DNA from: G965213525 sp965213525
GTDB lineage: Bacteria > Actinomycetota > Acidimicrobiia > Acidimicrobiales > Poriferisodalaceae
Assembly: GCA_965213525.1 (NCBI GenBank)
Contig: OZ243889.1
Span: 2,914,001-2,978,000 of the forward strand
DNA length: 64,000 nucleotides
Direction of reading: 5' to 3'
Positions 47,471 through 56,315 of the stretch are shown in pieces (within the stretch, counting starts at the first letter, position 1; every line of letters begins with the position of its first letter). Both the position numbers and the translations under genes were made by a program. The notes below the pieces were generated by a model. It had not been told where the DNA came from. It saw only the letters and a list, made by a program, of their open reading frames with translations, and searched no databases.

Positions 47471-48374
47471 ATGCGGTTCGGGTACCAGCTGTCCGTCGAT
47501 GACCTGACCGATCCGGTGGGCGTCGCTCGCCGAGCCGAGGCGCTCGGCTTCGACGTCGTCTCGGTGAGCGACCACGTCGGTCCCGGCCTGGCGCCGATGC
47601 CGGTCCTGGCCGCCATCGCCCAGGGCACCTCGACGATTCCGGCTGGCGACCATGGTGCTCAACAGCGACATGCGCAACCCGGTCCAGCTGGCGTGGGAGG
47701 CCGCCACGCTCGACCGGCTCTCGGGCGGCCGGGTCGAGCTCGGCCTCGGCGCCGGCCACACGCCCCAGGAGTACGCCGCCACCGGCATCGCCTGGCGCCC
47801 ACCCGCGGTGCGCAAGGCCGCGCTGCGTGAGGCGGTCGAGGTCATCCGCCCGCTGCTCGACGGCGAGACGGTGACGTTCGAAGGCGAGCACTTGTCGGTG
47901 CGGGAGGCCCACATCGACGGGGCGGTCCAGGACCGGCTGCCGATCCTCGTCGGCGGCAACGGGCCGGCGCTGCTCCAACACGCCGGGGCCCACGCCGACA
48001 TCGTCGGCTTCCAGGGCCTCGGCCGCACCCACGACGACGGCCACCGACACGACGTGAGGTGGACCCCCGAGCACCTCGACGACCAGCTCGCCCAGGTCCG
48101 CCGAGGAGCCGGCGAGCGCATCGACCACGTCGAGCTCAACGCCCTGGTGCAGTTCACCGAGATCACTGACGACCCCGGTCCCGTCGTCGACGCCGTGGTC
48201 GACCGCGCCGCCGGGCTCACCCGTGACGATGCCGCTCGCACCCCGTACCTGCTGATCGGCCCCGCTGACGACATCGCCGCCAAGGTCCGACGTCTCGAAC
48301 AGGAGCGGGGGATCGGCTACCTGACCGTGCGCACCCTCGAGCCGTTCGGCGAGATCATCGAGCGCTGCGCCTGA
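47471..48374 (+). pseudogene. LLM-class F420-dependent oxidoreductase, one-base frameshift
   Basis: Codons from ATG 47471 (MRFGYQLSVDDLTDP, ALGFDVVSVSDHVGPG) run in frame to about 47639, then the continuation is one frame over (MVLNSDMRNPVQLAWEAATL, RVELGLGAG, to the stop at 48374). Removing one C from the attccgg at 47637-47643 restores a single ~300-residue luciferase-like monooxygenase reading STIRLATMVLN. Such enzymes use F420H2 or FMN to reduce or oxidise varied substrates. The rest is conserved without other lesions, so the frameshift is either very recent or a sequencing/assembly error. Confidence 0.85.
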
Positions 48375-48431
48375 CCCGACCGACCAGCGACGCACGCACC
48401 GACCGGCCAGGCGACGACGGGCCCGCGGGTC

Positions 48432-49559
48432 TCACGGGTTGCGGGACGAGGCCATCTGCTCGACCAGGGCGTAGAGGTCGAGGTCGTCGAAGGCCGCGAC
48501 GGACCGCTCGAGCATCTTGGACATCCACTCCCTGCCCCGCTCGTTGGTGGGGTCGAGGGTGCCCGAGATGACCACCGCCAGGGTCCACACGTAGGCCACG
48601 CCCCGCCGGTAGTCCTCCCACGCATCGTCAGGCGAGTAGCCGCTGACGCCGCCGTCGACGAGCTCGTCGTGCCAGCGGGCGATGAGGTCGCGCTCGTGGT
48701 CCCGGCGGACCTCGGTGCGCACGCTGCCGCTCATGAAGTAGCCGATGTCCTGTGTCGCCCGGCCCCGAAGGCTTCCCTGCCAGTCCACCGCGATGAGCGT
48801 CTCGCCCCCGCCGCTGCCGTCGTCGCGAGCGAAGAACAGGTTGTCCATCCGGAAGTCGCCGTGCACGACGGTCAACGGCGGGGTGGCCATGTGCTCGAAC
48901 AGCGCCGGCTGAGCCGCGAGGTAGGCATCGCGCAGGTCGCACATCCGCTCGGGCAGCACGTCGCCGAACACCTCGACCATGACGGGCCAACCGGCGGCGC
49001 ATCCCTCGGCGAGGGCGTCAGAGCTGTAGGAGGGCCACACGTAGGGCAAGAACTCGAGGGACGGGTCATCGACCCGATCCCAGAACGAGGCGTGGTGGCG
49101 TCCGAGCCAGGTCATGCCCTGGAGGGCCTCGTCCAGGCCGCACCCCTCGACCTGGTCGCCGAGGCGGTGCTCGGAGAGGTCCTCCATCAACAGCACGAAG
49201 TCGCTGCCCTCACCGAGGGCTGCGTGGTGGATGGCCGGCGTGCGAGCCGAACTGCGCTCGGCGAGGTCCCGGTAGAACAGGACCTCCCGGCGGTAGAGCT
49301 GGAACGCGTCGGCCACCGCCAGGTTCTGGGCGTTGGTGGCAGGCATCTTCAACACCACGGCGTCAGGAGCCGGGCCGGTGGCCTCGTCGATCACCACCAT
49401 CGCCAGCGCCGACATCATCCCCATGCCCTCAGCGATCGCCTCCCGGTGGAACGAGTGGACCTCGACCTCCTCGGCCCCGTCTGAGAGCGCCGCCGACAAC
49501 CATTCAGCGGTGACCGCCTCGGGCCCTTCGAGCGTCGGCACGGTCGTCTCGTCGATCAT
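48432..49559 (-). CDS. APH-fold phosphotransferase (ecdysteroid-kinase-like)
   Basis: The 375-residue product has the aminoglycoside-phosphotransferase kinase fold. It carries the N-lobe Lys in AVVLKMPA, LLMEDLSEHRLGDQ at the hinge, the catalytic loop VVHGDFRMDNLFF and the metal-binding Asp in IAVDWQGS. These resemble the DUF1679/ecdysteroid-kinase group often found beside acyl-CoA enzymes rather than drug-resistance kinases. The substrate is unknown. ATG at 49559. It lies downstream of the hairpin-repeat region on the same strand as FKBP. Confidence 0.82.
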   Translation of the reverse strand: MIDETTVPTLEGPEAVTAEWLSAALSDGAEEVEVHSFHREAIAEGMGMMSALAMVVIDEATGPAPDAVVLKMPATNAQNLAVADAFQLYRREVLFYRDLAERSSARTPAIHHAALGEGSDFVLLMEDLSEHRLGDQVEGCGLDEALQGMTWLGRHHASFWDRVDDPSLEFLPYVWPSYSSDALAEGCAAGWPVMVEVFGDVLPERMCDLRDAYLAAQPALFEHMATPPLTVVHGDFRMDNLFFARDDGSGGGETLIAVDWQGSLRGRATQDIGYFMSGSVRTEVRRDHERDLIARWHDELVDGGVSGYSPDDAWEDYRRGVAYVWTLAVVISGTLDPTNERGREWMSKMLERSVAAFDDLDLYALVEQMASSRNP

Positions 49560-49710
49560 GTGATCCCCCGGGTCGTTCGCCTGTTCCGACGGGCCCCCGC
49601 CCGCCGGTGCCCGGATCGTAGGGCCGCACCGCGGCAGCTTTCCGTTCCATCGGCCCGTCAGATGGACCGCCGACGGTCGGCTGCCCCCTCAGCCGTCGTC
49701 GCAGGCGGCC

Positions 49711-49930
49711 GTTCTTGCGGGCGGGGGCGGGGCGAGATGCCGCTGTTGCCCGCAATTTCGCCGGGGCCGGGGCCGGGGCGGGGGCGGGGGTGGGGCTGCT
49801 CGACGTTCTTGCGGGCGGGGGCGGGGCGAGATGCCGCTGTGGTCCGCAATTTCGCCGGGGGGTGGGGGTGCTCGACGTTCTTGCGGGCGGGGGCGGGGCG
49901 AGATGCCGCTGTGGTCCGCAATTTCGCCGG
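49711..49930. repeat. Three-copy intergenic hairpin repeat
   Basis: Units start at 49711, 49805 and 49877 (spacings 94 and 72). Each has gttcttgcgggcgggggc, then an imperfect 32-base hairpin (49731-49762, 49825-49856, 49897-49928): ggcgagatgc pairs with gcaatttcgcc around an 11-base loop, followed by a G-rich run. Stem bases are identical in all copies while copy 1 differs in the loop (cgctgttgccc against cgctgtggtcc). No gene occupies 49560-49966, so this array fills the gap. Confidence 0.85.
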
Positions 49931-49966
49931 GGGGTGGGGGGAGGGGGCGGGGGTGGGGTGCTGGCG

Positions 49967-50386
49967 TCAGCGGCCGAGGGCGAGCAGGTCGACGACGAAG
50001 ACGAGGTGCTCGTTCGGTCCGATCGCCCCGCCGGCGCCCTTGGACCCGTAGGCGAGCTGGGGTGGGATGACGAGTGATCGTCGCCCGCCGACGCGCATGC
50101 CGGCGACCCCCTGCTCCCATCCGGGGATGACCTGTCCGGCGCCGAGGCGGAACGAGAAGGGCTGGCCCCGGTCCCAGCTGGCGTCGAACTGACGCCCGGT
50201 CGTCCACGACACCCCGACGTAGTGCACGGTCACCTGCCGGCCGGTGCTGGCCTCCTCGCCGTCACCGACGACGAGATCGTCGATGCGCAGCGCCTTGCCG
50301 CTCGGCTCGCCTTCGGGCAGCGCCACCTCGGGCTTGGTCGCCTCGGAGGGGCCCGCTGGATCGTCGGTGGCGTCGGCATCGGTCAT
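49967..50386 (-). CDS. FKBP-type peptidyl-prolyl isomerase
   Basis: It speeds cis-trans isomerisation at proline in protein folding. The 139-residue product has an acidic, flexible N-terminus (~45 residues) and a complete FKBP fold with VTVHYVGVSWTTGRQFDASW, VIPGWEQGVAGMRVGGRR and LAYGSKGAGGAIGPNEHLVF. There is no signal peptide, so it is cytosolic. ATG at 50386. It follows the DNA ligase by 105 bases on the same strand. Confidence 0.93.
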   Translation of the reverse strand: MTDADATDDPAGPSEATKPEVALPEGEPSGKALRIDDLVVGDGEEASTGRQVTVHYVGVSWTTGRQFDASWDRGQPFSFRLGAGQVIPGWEQGVAGMRVGGRRSLVIPPQLAYGSKGAGGAIGPNEHLVFVVDLLALGR

Positions 50387-50491
50387 GGCGGCGACCCTAC
50401 GGCCCCGTCGGTCGGCAACCGCTGCGGTCAGCCCTCGACGCCTTGCGGGCCACCGTCACCAGCGATCCGCAGACGGCGTCACGTCGGCCGC

Positions 50492-52006
50492 TCAGCGGAC
50501 CAGCGCGCGGACGGCGTCGATGGTGTCGGCCTCGGAGGGGTCTTTGTCCGGGCGGTAGCGCCGCACCCGAGCGAAGCGCAGCGACACGCCACCGGGGTAC
50601 CGCGGTGAGCTCTGGGCGCCGTCGAGCCCGATCTCGACGACCAGCTCGGGGCGCACGAGCACAGCGACGCCTTCCCGGTCGACCTCCCTGGCCAGCAGCT
50701 CGGCGGTCTGCCAGGCGAGCAGCTCGTCGGTCAGGCCCTTGAACGTCTTGCCCACCATCAGCCAGCCGCCGTCGGGGTCTCGAGCGCCGAGGTGCAGGTT
50801 GGACAACGTCCCGGTCCGGCGTCCGCTGCCCCACTCGGCGCCGAGCACGACCAGGTCAAGGGTCGCCACCGGCTTGACCTTGCGCCACGCCCTGCCCCGG
50901 CGCCCCGCCGCGTAGGGCGAGTCGGCGGTCTTGACCATCACGCCCTCGTGGCCGGCGTCGAGGGCGGCGTCGAGCACCCCCTCGGCCTCGGCCACCTGAT
51001 CGGTGATCACCCCGGGCACGAGGTGCTCGCCGTCGCCGAGCAGCTCGACCAGGCGAGCCCGGCGTGCGGCGAGCGGCTCGTCGACCAGGTCGGTGCCGTC
51101 GACGTGCAACACGTCGAAGAACCAGGGCGTCAGCACCGAGGTCGACCGCTCCGACCCACCACGGCCCAGGCGGCTCATCGTGTCCTGGAAGGCGCCGGGG
51201 CGGCCGTCGTGCTCGACGCCGAGCACCTCGCCGTCGAGCACCAGCGCCTCGGCGGGCAACGTGCGGGCGAGCTCGACGACGCCGGGGAGGCGCGCCGTCA
51301 CGTCGTTGAGCTTGCGGGTGGCGATGCGGACCTCCTCGCCCCGACGGTGCACCTGGATGCGGGCCCCGTCGAGCTTCCACTCGACAGAGGCGAGTCCCGC
51401 CTCGGCGATCGCCTCGGCCACCGAGTCCGACGTGGCGGCAAGCATCGGGCGCACCGGGGTCAGCACCCTCAAGCCGACGGCGTCGAGGGCCTCTCGTCCT
51501 CGTCCGAGCGCCAGCGTCGCCGTCTCGCCGAGGTCACCGGTCATCATGTGGGCCCGGCGCACCGGGGCGGCCGGCACGCCGGCGGCCCGGGCGATCGCCT
51601 CGGTGAGCACACCCTCCAGTGCCCCCTGGCGCAGCTCACCGGTGAGCAGGCGGGTGACGAGGGAGCGCTCGGCGACGGTGCACGCCCCGAGCAGCGCTTC
51701 GAGGCGGGCGCGACGTGACGCCGCCGAGCCGGGCCCGACGAGGCCCTCCAGCTCGACCAGCGCGTCGTCGAGATCAGCGACGGACAGGGTCGGGACCGGC
51801 GCTGGGTCGACGTCGACTGCGGCCAGGGTCCGCCAGCCGATGCCGATGCGGCCCTGGCGGGGCTCGCCGACCAGCAGGCCGACGAGGGGCTCGACCTCAC
51901 CGGGTGCGGCCACGCCCAGCAGCTCGGCGAGCAGGTCCCGCTTGGCCGAACGCCCCGGGGTGGCGCTGACGGCGTCGACGGTGTCGACGACGTCGCCCAG
52001 GTTCAC
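50492..52006 (-). CDS. lig: ATP-dependent DNA ligase (LigB type)
   Basis: It seals nicks using ATP through a Lys-AMP intermediate. The 504-residue product has an N-terminal DNA-binding domain, the adenylation motif VEWKLDGARIQVHR (Lys nucleophile), VLDGEVLG, GVMVKTADSPYAAG and the OB-fold motif AWRKVKPV. This matches the archaeal/eukaryal-type LigB of Actinobacteria, which supplements the NAD-dependent LigA. GTG at 52006 overlaps the P450 stop as GTGA, so I prefer it over the GTG at 52024. Confidence 0.92.
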   Translation of the reverse strand: MNLGDVVDTVDAVSATPGRSAKRDLLAELLGVAAPGEVEPLVGLLVGEPRQGRIGIGWRTLAAVDVDPAPVPTLSVADLDDALVELEGLVGPGSAASRRARLEALLGACTVAERSLVTRLLTGELRQGALEGVLTEAIARAAGVPAAPVRRAHMMTGDLGETATLALGRGREALDAVGLRVLTPVRPMLAATSDSVAEAIAEAGLASVEWKLDGARIQVHRRGEEVRIATRKLNDVTARLPGVVELARTLPAEALVLDGEVLGVEHDGRPGAFQDTMSRLGRGGSERSTSVLTPWFFDVLHVDGTDLVDEPLAARRARLVELLGDGEHLVPGVITDQVAEAEGVLDAALDAGHEGVMVKTADSPYAAGRRGRAWRKVKPVATLDLVVLGAEWGSGRRTGTLSNLHLGARDPDGGWLMVGKTFKGLTDELLAWQTAELLAREVDREGVAVLVRPELVVEIGLDGAQSSPRYPGGVSLRFARVRRYRPDKDPSEADTIDAVRALVR

Positions 52007-53271
52007 GAACCGACCGGCGTCCACCGCAGCGGCAGCCGGGCCGGGCCCCAGATGCCGGTGCCGTCGGGCTTCCAGGTCACCTCACCGTCCAGCTCGAGAT
52101 CGGGCATCGCCTCGGCCAGCACGGTGAGCGCCTCACCGAGCTCGGCCCGGGCGAGCGACGCCCCGAGGCAGAAGTGGATGCCGCTGCCGAAGGTGAGCTG
52201 TGCCCGGCCGCGCTCGGCCTCCAGGTCGAGGCGCTCGGGGGTGTCGAAGACCGCCGGATCGTGGTTGGCCGTGCTGAAGCTGGTGAACACCAGCGTCCCG
52301 GCGGGGAAGGCCACGTCGCCGTACACGACGTCGGTGGCGGCGAAGCGGCCCGTGCCCCGCACCGCGCCGAGCACCCGCATCGTCTCCTCGACCGCCCGGG
52401 GGGCCAGCTCGGGCCGTTCGCGCAGCAACCGCCACTGGTCGGGGTGACGAGCGAACAACGCCATCGAGCAGGCCAGTTGGTTGCGGGTCGTGTCGGTGCC
52501 GGCGAGGATCAGCGCCTCGACCAGTGACACCAGCTCGCCGTCGTCGAGGCGGTCGCCCTCGGCCTCGGCCCGGATGAGCTCGGTCAGCAGGTCGTCGCCG
52601 GGATCAGCCCGTCGCTCGGCCACCAGGCCCCTCACGTAGGTGTCGAGCTCCTCGCGGGCGGCGACGATCTCATCGACGTGGTCGGCGGCGTCGGCGTCGA
52701 AGAAGCGGAACACCGACGTGGCCAGACGGCTGAACAGCTCCCAGTCGCTGCGGGGCGCGCCGACGATGGCGCAGATGATGGGGATCGGGTACGGCTCGCA
52801 CACGTCGCCCACCAGCTCGCAGCGGCCCGTCGGGGCGAGCGGATCGACGAGCTCGTGGACGACCTCGCGCATGAGCGGCCGCAGCGAGCTCGCCTGGCGG
52901 GGGGTGAACGCCGGGCCGACCAGCTTGCGGAGCCGGAGGTGCTCGTCACCCTCGGTCGACAGGATCGACGGCCGTCGGTTGGCCATCCGGGGATCGTCGA
53001 TGCCCCTGGCCTGGTTCAACATGGCCAGCGCCGAGTGCCAGCGGGCGTCGCGCAGGATCGCCACGCAATCGTCGTAGCGGGTGATCAGGTAGCCGATCGG
53101 CGTGCGCGCCAACCAGTGCGCACGGGCCGCCTCGTCGAGCTGGCGGCGGCGTTCGGTCGGGTCGAGGGCATCGACGACGGGCAGGTCGAGCTGGTCGAGC
53201 CTCGCGGCGGCGGGCGCAGCGGCCCCGGGACCGAGCGTCGTGGCGGGCGACCGGGGCTCTGGTGCGTCCAT
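52003..53271 (-). CDS. Cytochrome P450
   Basis: The 422-residue product is a soluble bacterial P450. It has the I-helix LILAGTDTTRNQ (oxygen activation), the K-helix EETMR (ExxR), and the heme-ligand loop FGSGIHFCLGASLARAE with the axial Cys. Substrate is unknown. No ferredoxin or reductase gene is adjacent, so electrons must come from elsewhere. ATG at 53271. It is coupled to the DNA ligase by a four-base overlap, although the functions seem unrelated. Confidence 0.94.
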   Translation of the reverse strand: MDAPEPRSPATTLGPGAAAPAAARLDQLDLPVVDALDPTERRRQLDEAARAHWLARTPIGYLITRYDDCVAILRDARWHSALAMLNQARGIDDPRMANRRPSILSTEGDEHLRLRKLVGPAFTPRQASSLRPLMREVVHELVDPLAPTGRCELVGDVCEPYPIPIICAIVGAPRSDWELFSRLATSVFRFFDADAADHVDEIVAAREELDTYVRGLVAERRADPGDDLLTELIRAEAEGDRLDDGELVSLVEALILAGTDTTRNQLACSMALFARHPDQWRLLRERPELAPRAVEETMRVLGAVRGTGRFAATDVVYGDVAFPAGTLVFTSFSTANHDPAVFDTPERLDLEAERGRAQLTFGSGIHFCLGASLARAELGEALTVLAEAMPDLELDGEVTWKPDGTGIWGPARLPLRWTPVGS

Positions 53272-53424
53272 CGTCCCAGCTTGCCTCCGTCGTGTGCCGC
53301 CGACCACCCCACGACGCCGACGCCCCGGCCACACTGAGCCGATGCTTCCGTCGCCGTCGCGGGTGCCCTCGTGGCGGGTACCACCTCCCTCCGTGCGGTC
53401 GCGGGCGACAGGTCGGGTCCCAGC

Positions 53425-53919
53425 GTGAACGTCCGCATCGGCCACGGCTACGACGCCCACCGCTTCGGCGACGACCTCGACCGACCGTGCGTGCTCGGCG
53501 GGGTCGTGTTCGACGGCGTGCCCGGCCTGGTGGGCCACAGCGACGCCGATGCGGTGGTGCACGCCATCATCGACGCCCTGCTCGCGGCCACCGGGTCAGG
53601 CGACATCGGCCAGCGCTTCCCCGACACCGATCCGGCCTGGGCCGGCGCCGACAGCGTCGCCCTGCTCGGAGTCGTTCGGGCCGAGATCACCGCCGCCGGC
53701 TTCGAGGTGGGCAACGTCGACTGCTCCCTGGTGGCCGAGCGGCCCAAGGTGGCGCCCCGGCGTGCCGAGATCGAGCGCCGCCTCAGCGAGGTGCTCGGCG
53801 CACCGGTGACGGTGAAGGGCCGCCGCAACGAGGGCCTCGACGACGTCGGTGCCGGCCTCGGGGTGATCTGTCACGCCGTCGCCCTGGTGGCCGTCGTCGA
53901 GGTGCCGCCGGTTCGTTGA
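53425..53919 (+). CDS. ispF: 2-C-methyl-D-erythritol 2,4-cyclodiphosphate synthase
   Basis: IspF cyclises CDP-ME 2-phosphate to MEcPP in the MEP isoprenoid pathway. The 164-residue product has the zinc-binding GHGYDAHRF, LVGHSDADAVVHAI, DIGQRFPDTDPAW and KGRRNEGLDDVG. Length is normal. GTG at 53425 fits the conserved N-terminus; an upstream ATG at 53371 would add 18 unlikely residues. ispD follows after an unrelated-strand gene instead of the common ispD-ispF order. Confidence 0.95.
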   Translation: MNVRIGHGYDAHRFGDDLDRPCVLGGVVFDGVPGLVGHSDADAVVHAIIDALLAATGSGDIGQRFPDTDPAWAGADSVALLGVVRAEITAAGFEVGNVDCSLVAERPKVAPRRAEIERRLSEVLGAPVTVKGRRNEGLDDVGAGLGVICHAVALVAVVEVPPVR

Positions 53920-54077
53920 CCACCGTGCACCCCGACGCCTGCGGGATCGCCGCACCGCACGTCGCCGGTCCCGCGGGATCGCCACGCCACACCGCCGCCC
54001 CGGGCGTCCGTTGGACCCACCCCGCCGGCTGCGGGCCCTCGTGCCTGCTCCACGTCGCCGGCAGCGGGGCCCGTCGG

Positions 54078-54593
54078 TCACCGGGCATCGGGCGGGGGCT
54101 CCGATGGTGGGTTCTGGACCAGGTGCGGACGCCGGGCGTGGGGCCACAGCCACGACAGCGGGCTCACCGGCGCAGAGGGAACCGCCGTCGCAGCCGAGTG
54201 GGCGACGGCGGCCTCGATCACCTCGGACCGCACGAGCAGCGGCCCGGCGCACCGGCGCAGAACCTGGCGATCGAGGGACCCGGTCACCGCCCCTTCGGCG
54301 TCGACGACCTTCACGGCGTCGGTCACCGGGGCGACGACCACCACCAGATCGGGACCGTCCCTGCGGTTCATCCCGCTCGCGCTGATCAGAGGGCCGAGGC
54401 CCTCCAGGTCGGCCGCAGACGTGCCCGCGGCCACGGCGACGACGGTGGGCCCGCGGCAAACGATGCCCCGGGGTCGCCGCCCCGCCAGCCCGGCCAGCCC
54501 GGCCAGCCCGGCCAGCCCCGCCAGGGCGTCCGGCGCGGCCGGCTCGGCCGGGGCCAGATCGACCGTCACCACCGGGTCCTGTGAGTCCTGCAC
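54078..54593 (-). CDS. IspD-like fragment protein
   Basis: The 171-residue frame has an Ala/Pro N-terminus with four tandem AGL units (a 9-bp repeat at 54481-54524), then a region resembling the second half of IspD (DLVVVVAPVTDAVKVVDAEG, TGSLDRQVLRR, LLVRSEVIEAAV). The nucleotide-binding Gly-rich N-terminus and catalytic Arg/Lys of IspD are missing, so it cannot be an active cytidylyltransferase. It lies on the opposite strand between ispF and ispD. It may be a remnant or a reused, conserved IspD-like domain. Confidence 0.5.
   Translation of the reverse strand: MQDSQDPVVTVDLAPAEPAAPDALAGLAGLAGLAGLAGRRPRGIVCRGPTVVAVAAGTSAADLEGLGPLISASGMNRRDGPDLVVVVAPVTDAVKVVDAEGAVTGSLDRQVLRRCAGPLLVRSEVIEAAVAHSAATAVPSAPVSPLSWLWPHARRPHLVQNPPSEPPPDAR
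54481..54524. repeat. 9-bp tandem repeat (ggccagccc)n
   Basis: About five near-perfect ggccagccc units encode the AGL-AGL-AGL stretch at the N-terminus of the IspD-like frame on the minus strand. Confidence 0.85.
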
Positions 54594-54616
54594 CGCTGGG
54601 CGCTCCTCCCGGACGG

Positions 54617-55333
54617 ATGGCCGCCGTGGTGTTGGCCGGCGGATCCGGCACCCGGATGGGGGCCGACACGAACAAGGTCTACCTACCGATCGGCGGTCGC
54701 CCGGTCCTCGAGGTGGCCGTTGCCGCCCTCGTCGCCTCCCAGCTCGTCGTCCACCTGGTCGTCGTGGTGCGAGACGGCGACCAACGGGCTGCCCACGAGG
54801 CGCTCGGCCCCCACCGCCCCGTCGTCGACGCCGTCGTCGTCGGGGGTGCGAACCGGGCCGAGAGCGAGTGGCGTGGCCTCGTGGCGTCGGGACTGGACGT
54901 GCCCGACGGTCCTGCCCCCGAGCTCGTCGCGGTGTGCGACGGCGCCCGACCCTTCCTCACCCACGGTCTGCTGGCCGAGCTGGTGGCGGTCGCGCGACGC
55001 CGAGGCGGGGCGGTGCCCGGCGTGGACGTCGTCGAGACGTTGCTCGACGTGCGCGACCCCGCTCGCGCTCAGCCGGTGGAGGGCCGTCGGCTGGTGCGGG
55101 TGCAGACCCCCCAGGTGATGCGCTCGGCCGAGCTGGTGGCCGCGCACCGGCGTGCCGGCGCCGACCGGGCGACGGCGCTCGACACCGCCGAGATCATCGA
55201 GCGGTGGGGCATCGGCGACACTGAGGTCGGGGTCGTGCGGGCCGACGATCGCAACGTCAAGGTCACCACCCCCGCCGACCTGACCGCCGCCTCGGCTGCG
55301 ATGGCCGGCTGGCACGACGGCCGTTGGGCCTGA
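54617..55333 (+). CDS. ispD: 2-C-methyl-D-erythritol 4-phosphate cytidylyltransferase
   Basis: IspD couples MEP with CTP to give CDP-methylerythritol. The 238-residue product has the nucleotide-binding loop VVLAGGSGTRMG followed by KVYLPIGGRPVLE, VVVGGANRAESEW, VCDGARPFLT (usually HDAARPxV), VQTPQVMR and DDRNVKVTTPADL. Those last motifs are specific for IspD. ATG at 54617 is preferred to GTG at 54581, which would overlap the opposite gene. The unusual VCDGARPF (Gly for the first Ala) should not abolish activity. Confidence 0.87.
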   Translation: MAAVVLAGGSGTRMGADTNKVYLPIGGRPVLEVAVAALVASQLVVHLVVVVRDGDQRAAHEALGPHRPVVDAVVVGGANRAESEWRGLVASGLDVPDGPAPELVAVCDGARPFLTHGLLAELVAVARRRGGAVPGVDVVETLLDVRDPARAQPVEGRRLVRVQTPQVMRSAELVAAHRRAGADRATALDTAEIIERWGIGDTEVGVVRADDRNVKVTTPADLTAASAAMAGWHDGRWA

Positions 55334-55437
55334 TCGGGCCGGTGCGTGGCGTCCCCCATCGGCGAGCCGCAAGCGCACGCGGCGCAGCGGCTGGTCGCCG
55401 GATCGGTAGACGTGCGCCACGTGGCCTGTCGGCGCCG

Positions 55438-56286
55438 TCAGGTCGGAGGGGTCATCTCGAAGACGACGGAGTCGAGTCCGGGAGGGCCAGGGATGAGGTG
55501 GAGCCGATCGTCGGCGGCGAGCTGGGGCCGAAAGCCCATGCCGATGTTGCCGACGTGGCCGGCCAGGGTGATCAACTCTGGGGCGAGGTCGATCGGGCAG
55601 GGTGTGGCGGAGGGCTCCAGGAAGGGGACGCTCACCGTGTCGGCCCGGGGCTCCCAGGTGCCGGTTCGTCGCCCGCATCCAGTGTCGAGCTCGATGGTGC
55701 CGTCGCGGTGGAGTTGCACGGTCGCCGTGAAGTCATCGAGATCGACCCGGTCGGGGACGTCAGGAAGGCTCCACGACAGCAGGCGCCACTCGCGGTCGAA
55801 GACCCCGGGATCGATCGGATCGAGCCGCTCGAAGCGGAACATGGCGCTCTCGCCCTCGAACCGCATCTCGTCATCGCTCATCGCCAGGCTCGTCCTCCCA
55901 AGCGCTCCGGTGAACCGGTCTTCCCAGTCGCGCCCGATGCAACCGACCGCCAGCGCGCTCGTCTCCAGGGTCGGCACCCAGCGACCGTCCTGCTCTCGGA
56001 GCTCGCCGTGCATCGAGACACACGGTGCTGACCAGCCGGTGAGATCGCCGTCGTCCACCTCGACAACGGTGCGCAGCCCGTCGGGTGCCCCGACGGGCTC
56101 GCCGGCGATCATCGCCTCCTTCAGCATCCACAGTCCGTCGGCGTCGGCCGCCAGGCTGTCATCGACACAACCCGCCAGCACCCACAGCACGCCGATCAGC
56201 CACACCCCCGCACCGAGCAGACCGTAGGACCTCCGGCCTGCTGGCCGGGGCCGGGCCATCGAACGGAGCACAGCCCATGGTCCCAT
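55438..56286 (-). CDS. META-domain lipoprotein
   Basis: The 282-residue product has an n-region of Arg/Pro, a hydrophobic stretch and a lipobox LAGC (about residue 40), so it is exported and lipidated. Two beta-rich halves follow; the second (TGCGRRTGTWEPRAD, FLEPSATPC) resembles a META/HslJ domain with paired cysteines. META proteins are linked to stress or envelope stability but have no enzyme activity. ATG at 56286; an internal ATG nine codons later is also possible. It lies downstream of the OmpA-family gene. Confidence 0.68.
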   Translation of the reverse strand: MGPWAVLRSMARPRPAGRRSYGLLGAGVWLIGVLWVLAGCVDDSLAADADGLWMLKEAMIAGEPVGAPDGLRTVVEVDDGDLTGWSAPCVSMHGELREQDGRWVPTLETSALAVGCIGRDWEDRFTGALGRTSLAMSDDEMRFEGESAMFRFERLDPIDPGVFDREWRLLSWSLPDVPDRVDLDDFTATVQLHRDGTIELDTGCGRRTGTWEPRADTVSVPFLEPSATPCPIDLAPELITLAGHVGNIGMGFRPQLAADDRLHLIPGPPGLDSVVFEMTPPT

Positions 56287-56315
56287 GGCAGATCCGGCCG
56301 GTTGCTGTCGACGGG

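Noticed and set aside
49711..49930. Possible short CRISPR array
   Set aside because: Only three units with unequal spacing (94, 72), spacers are simple G-rich sequence and not unique, and no cas genes are present.
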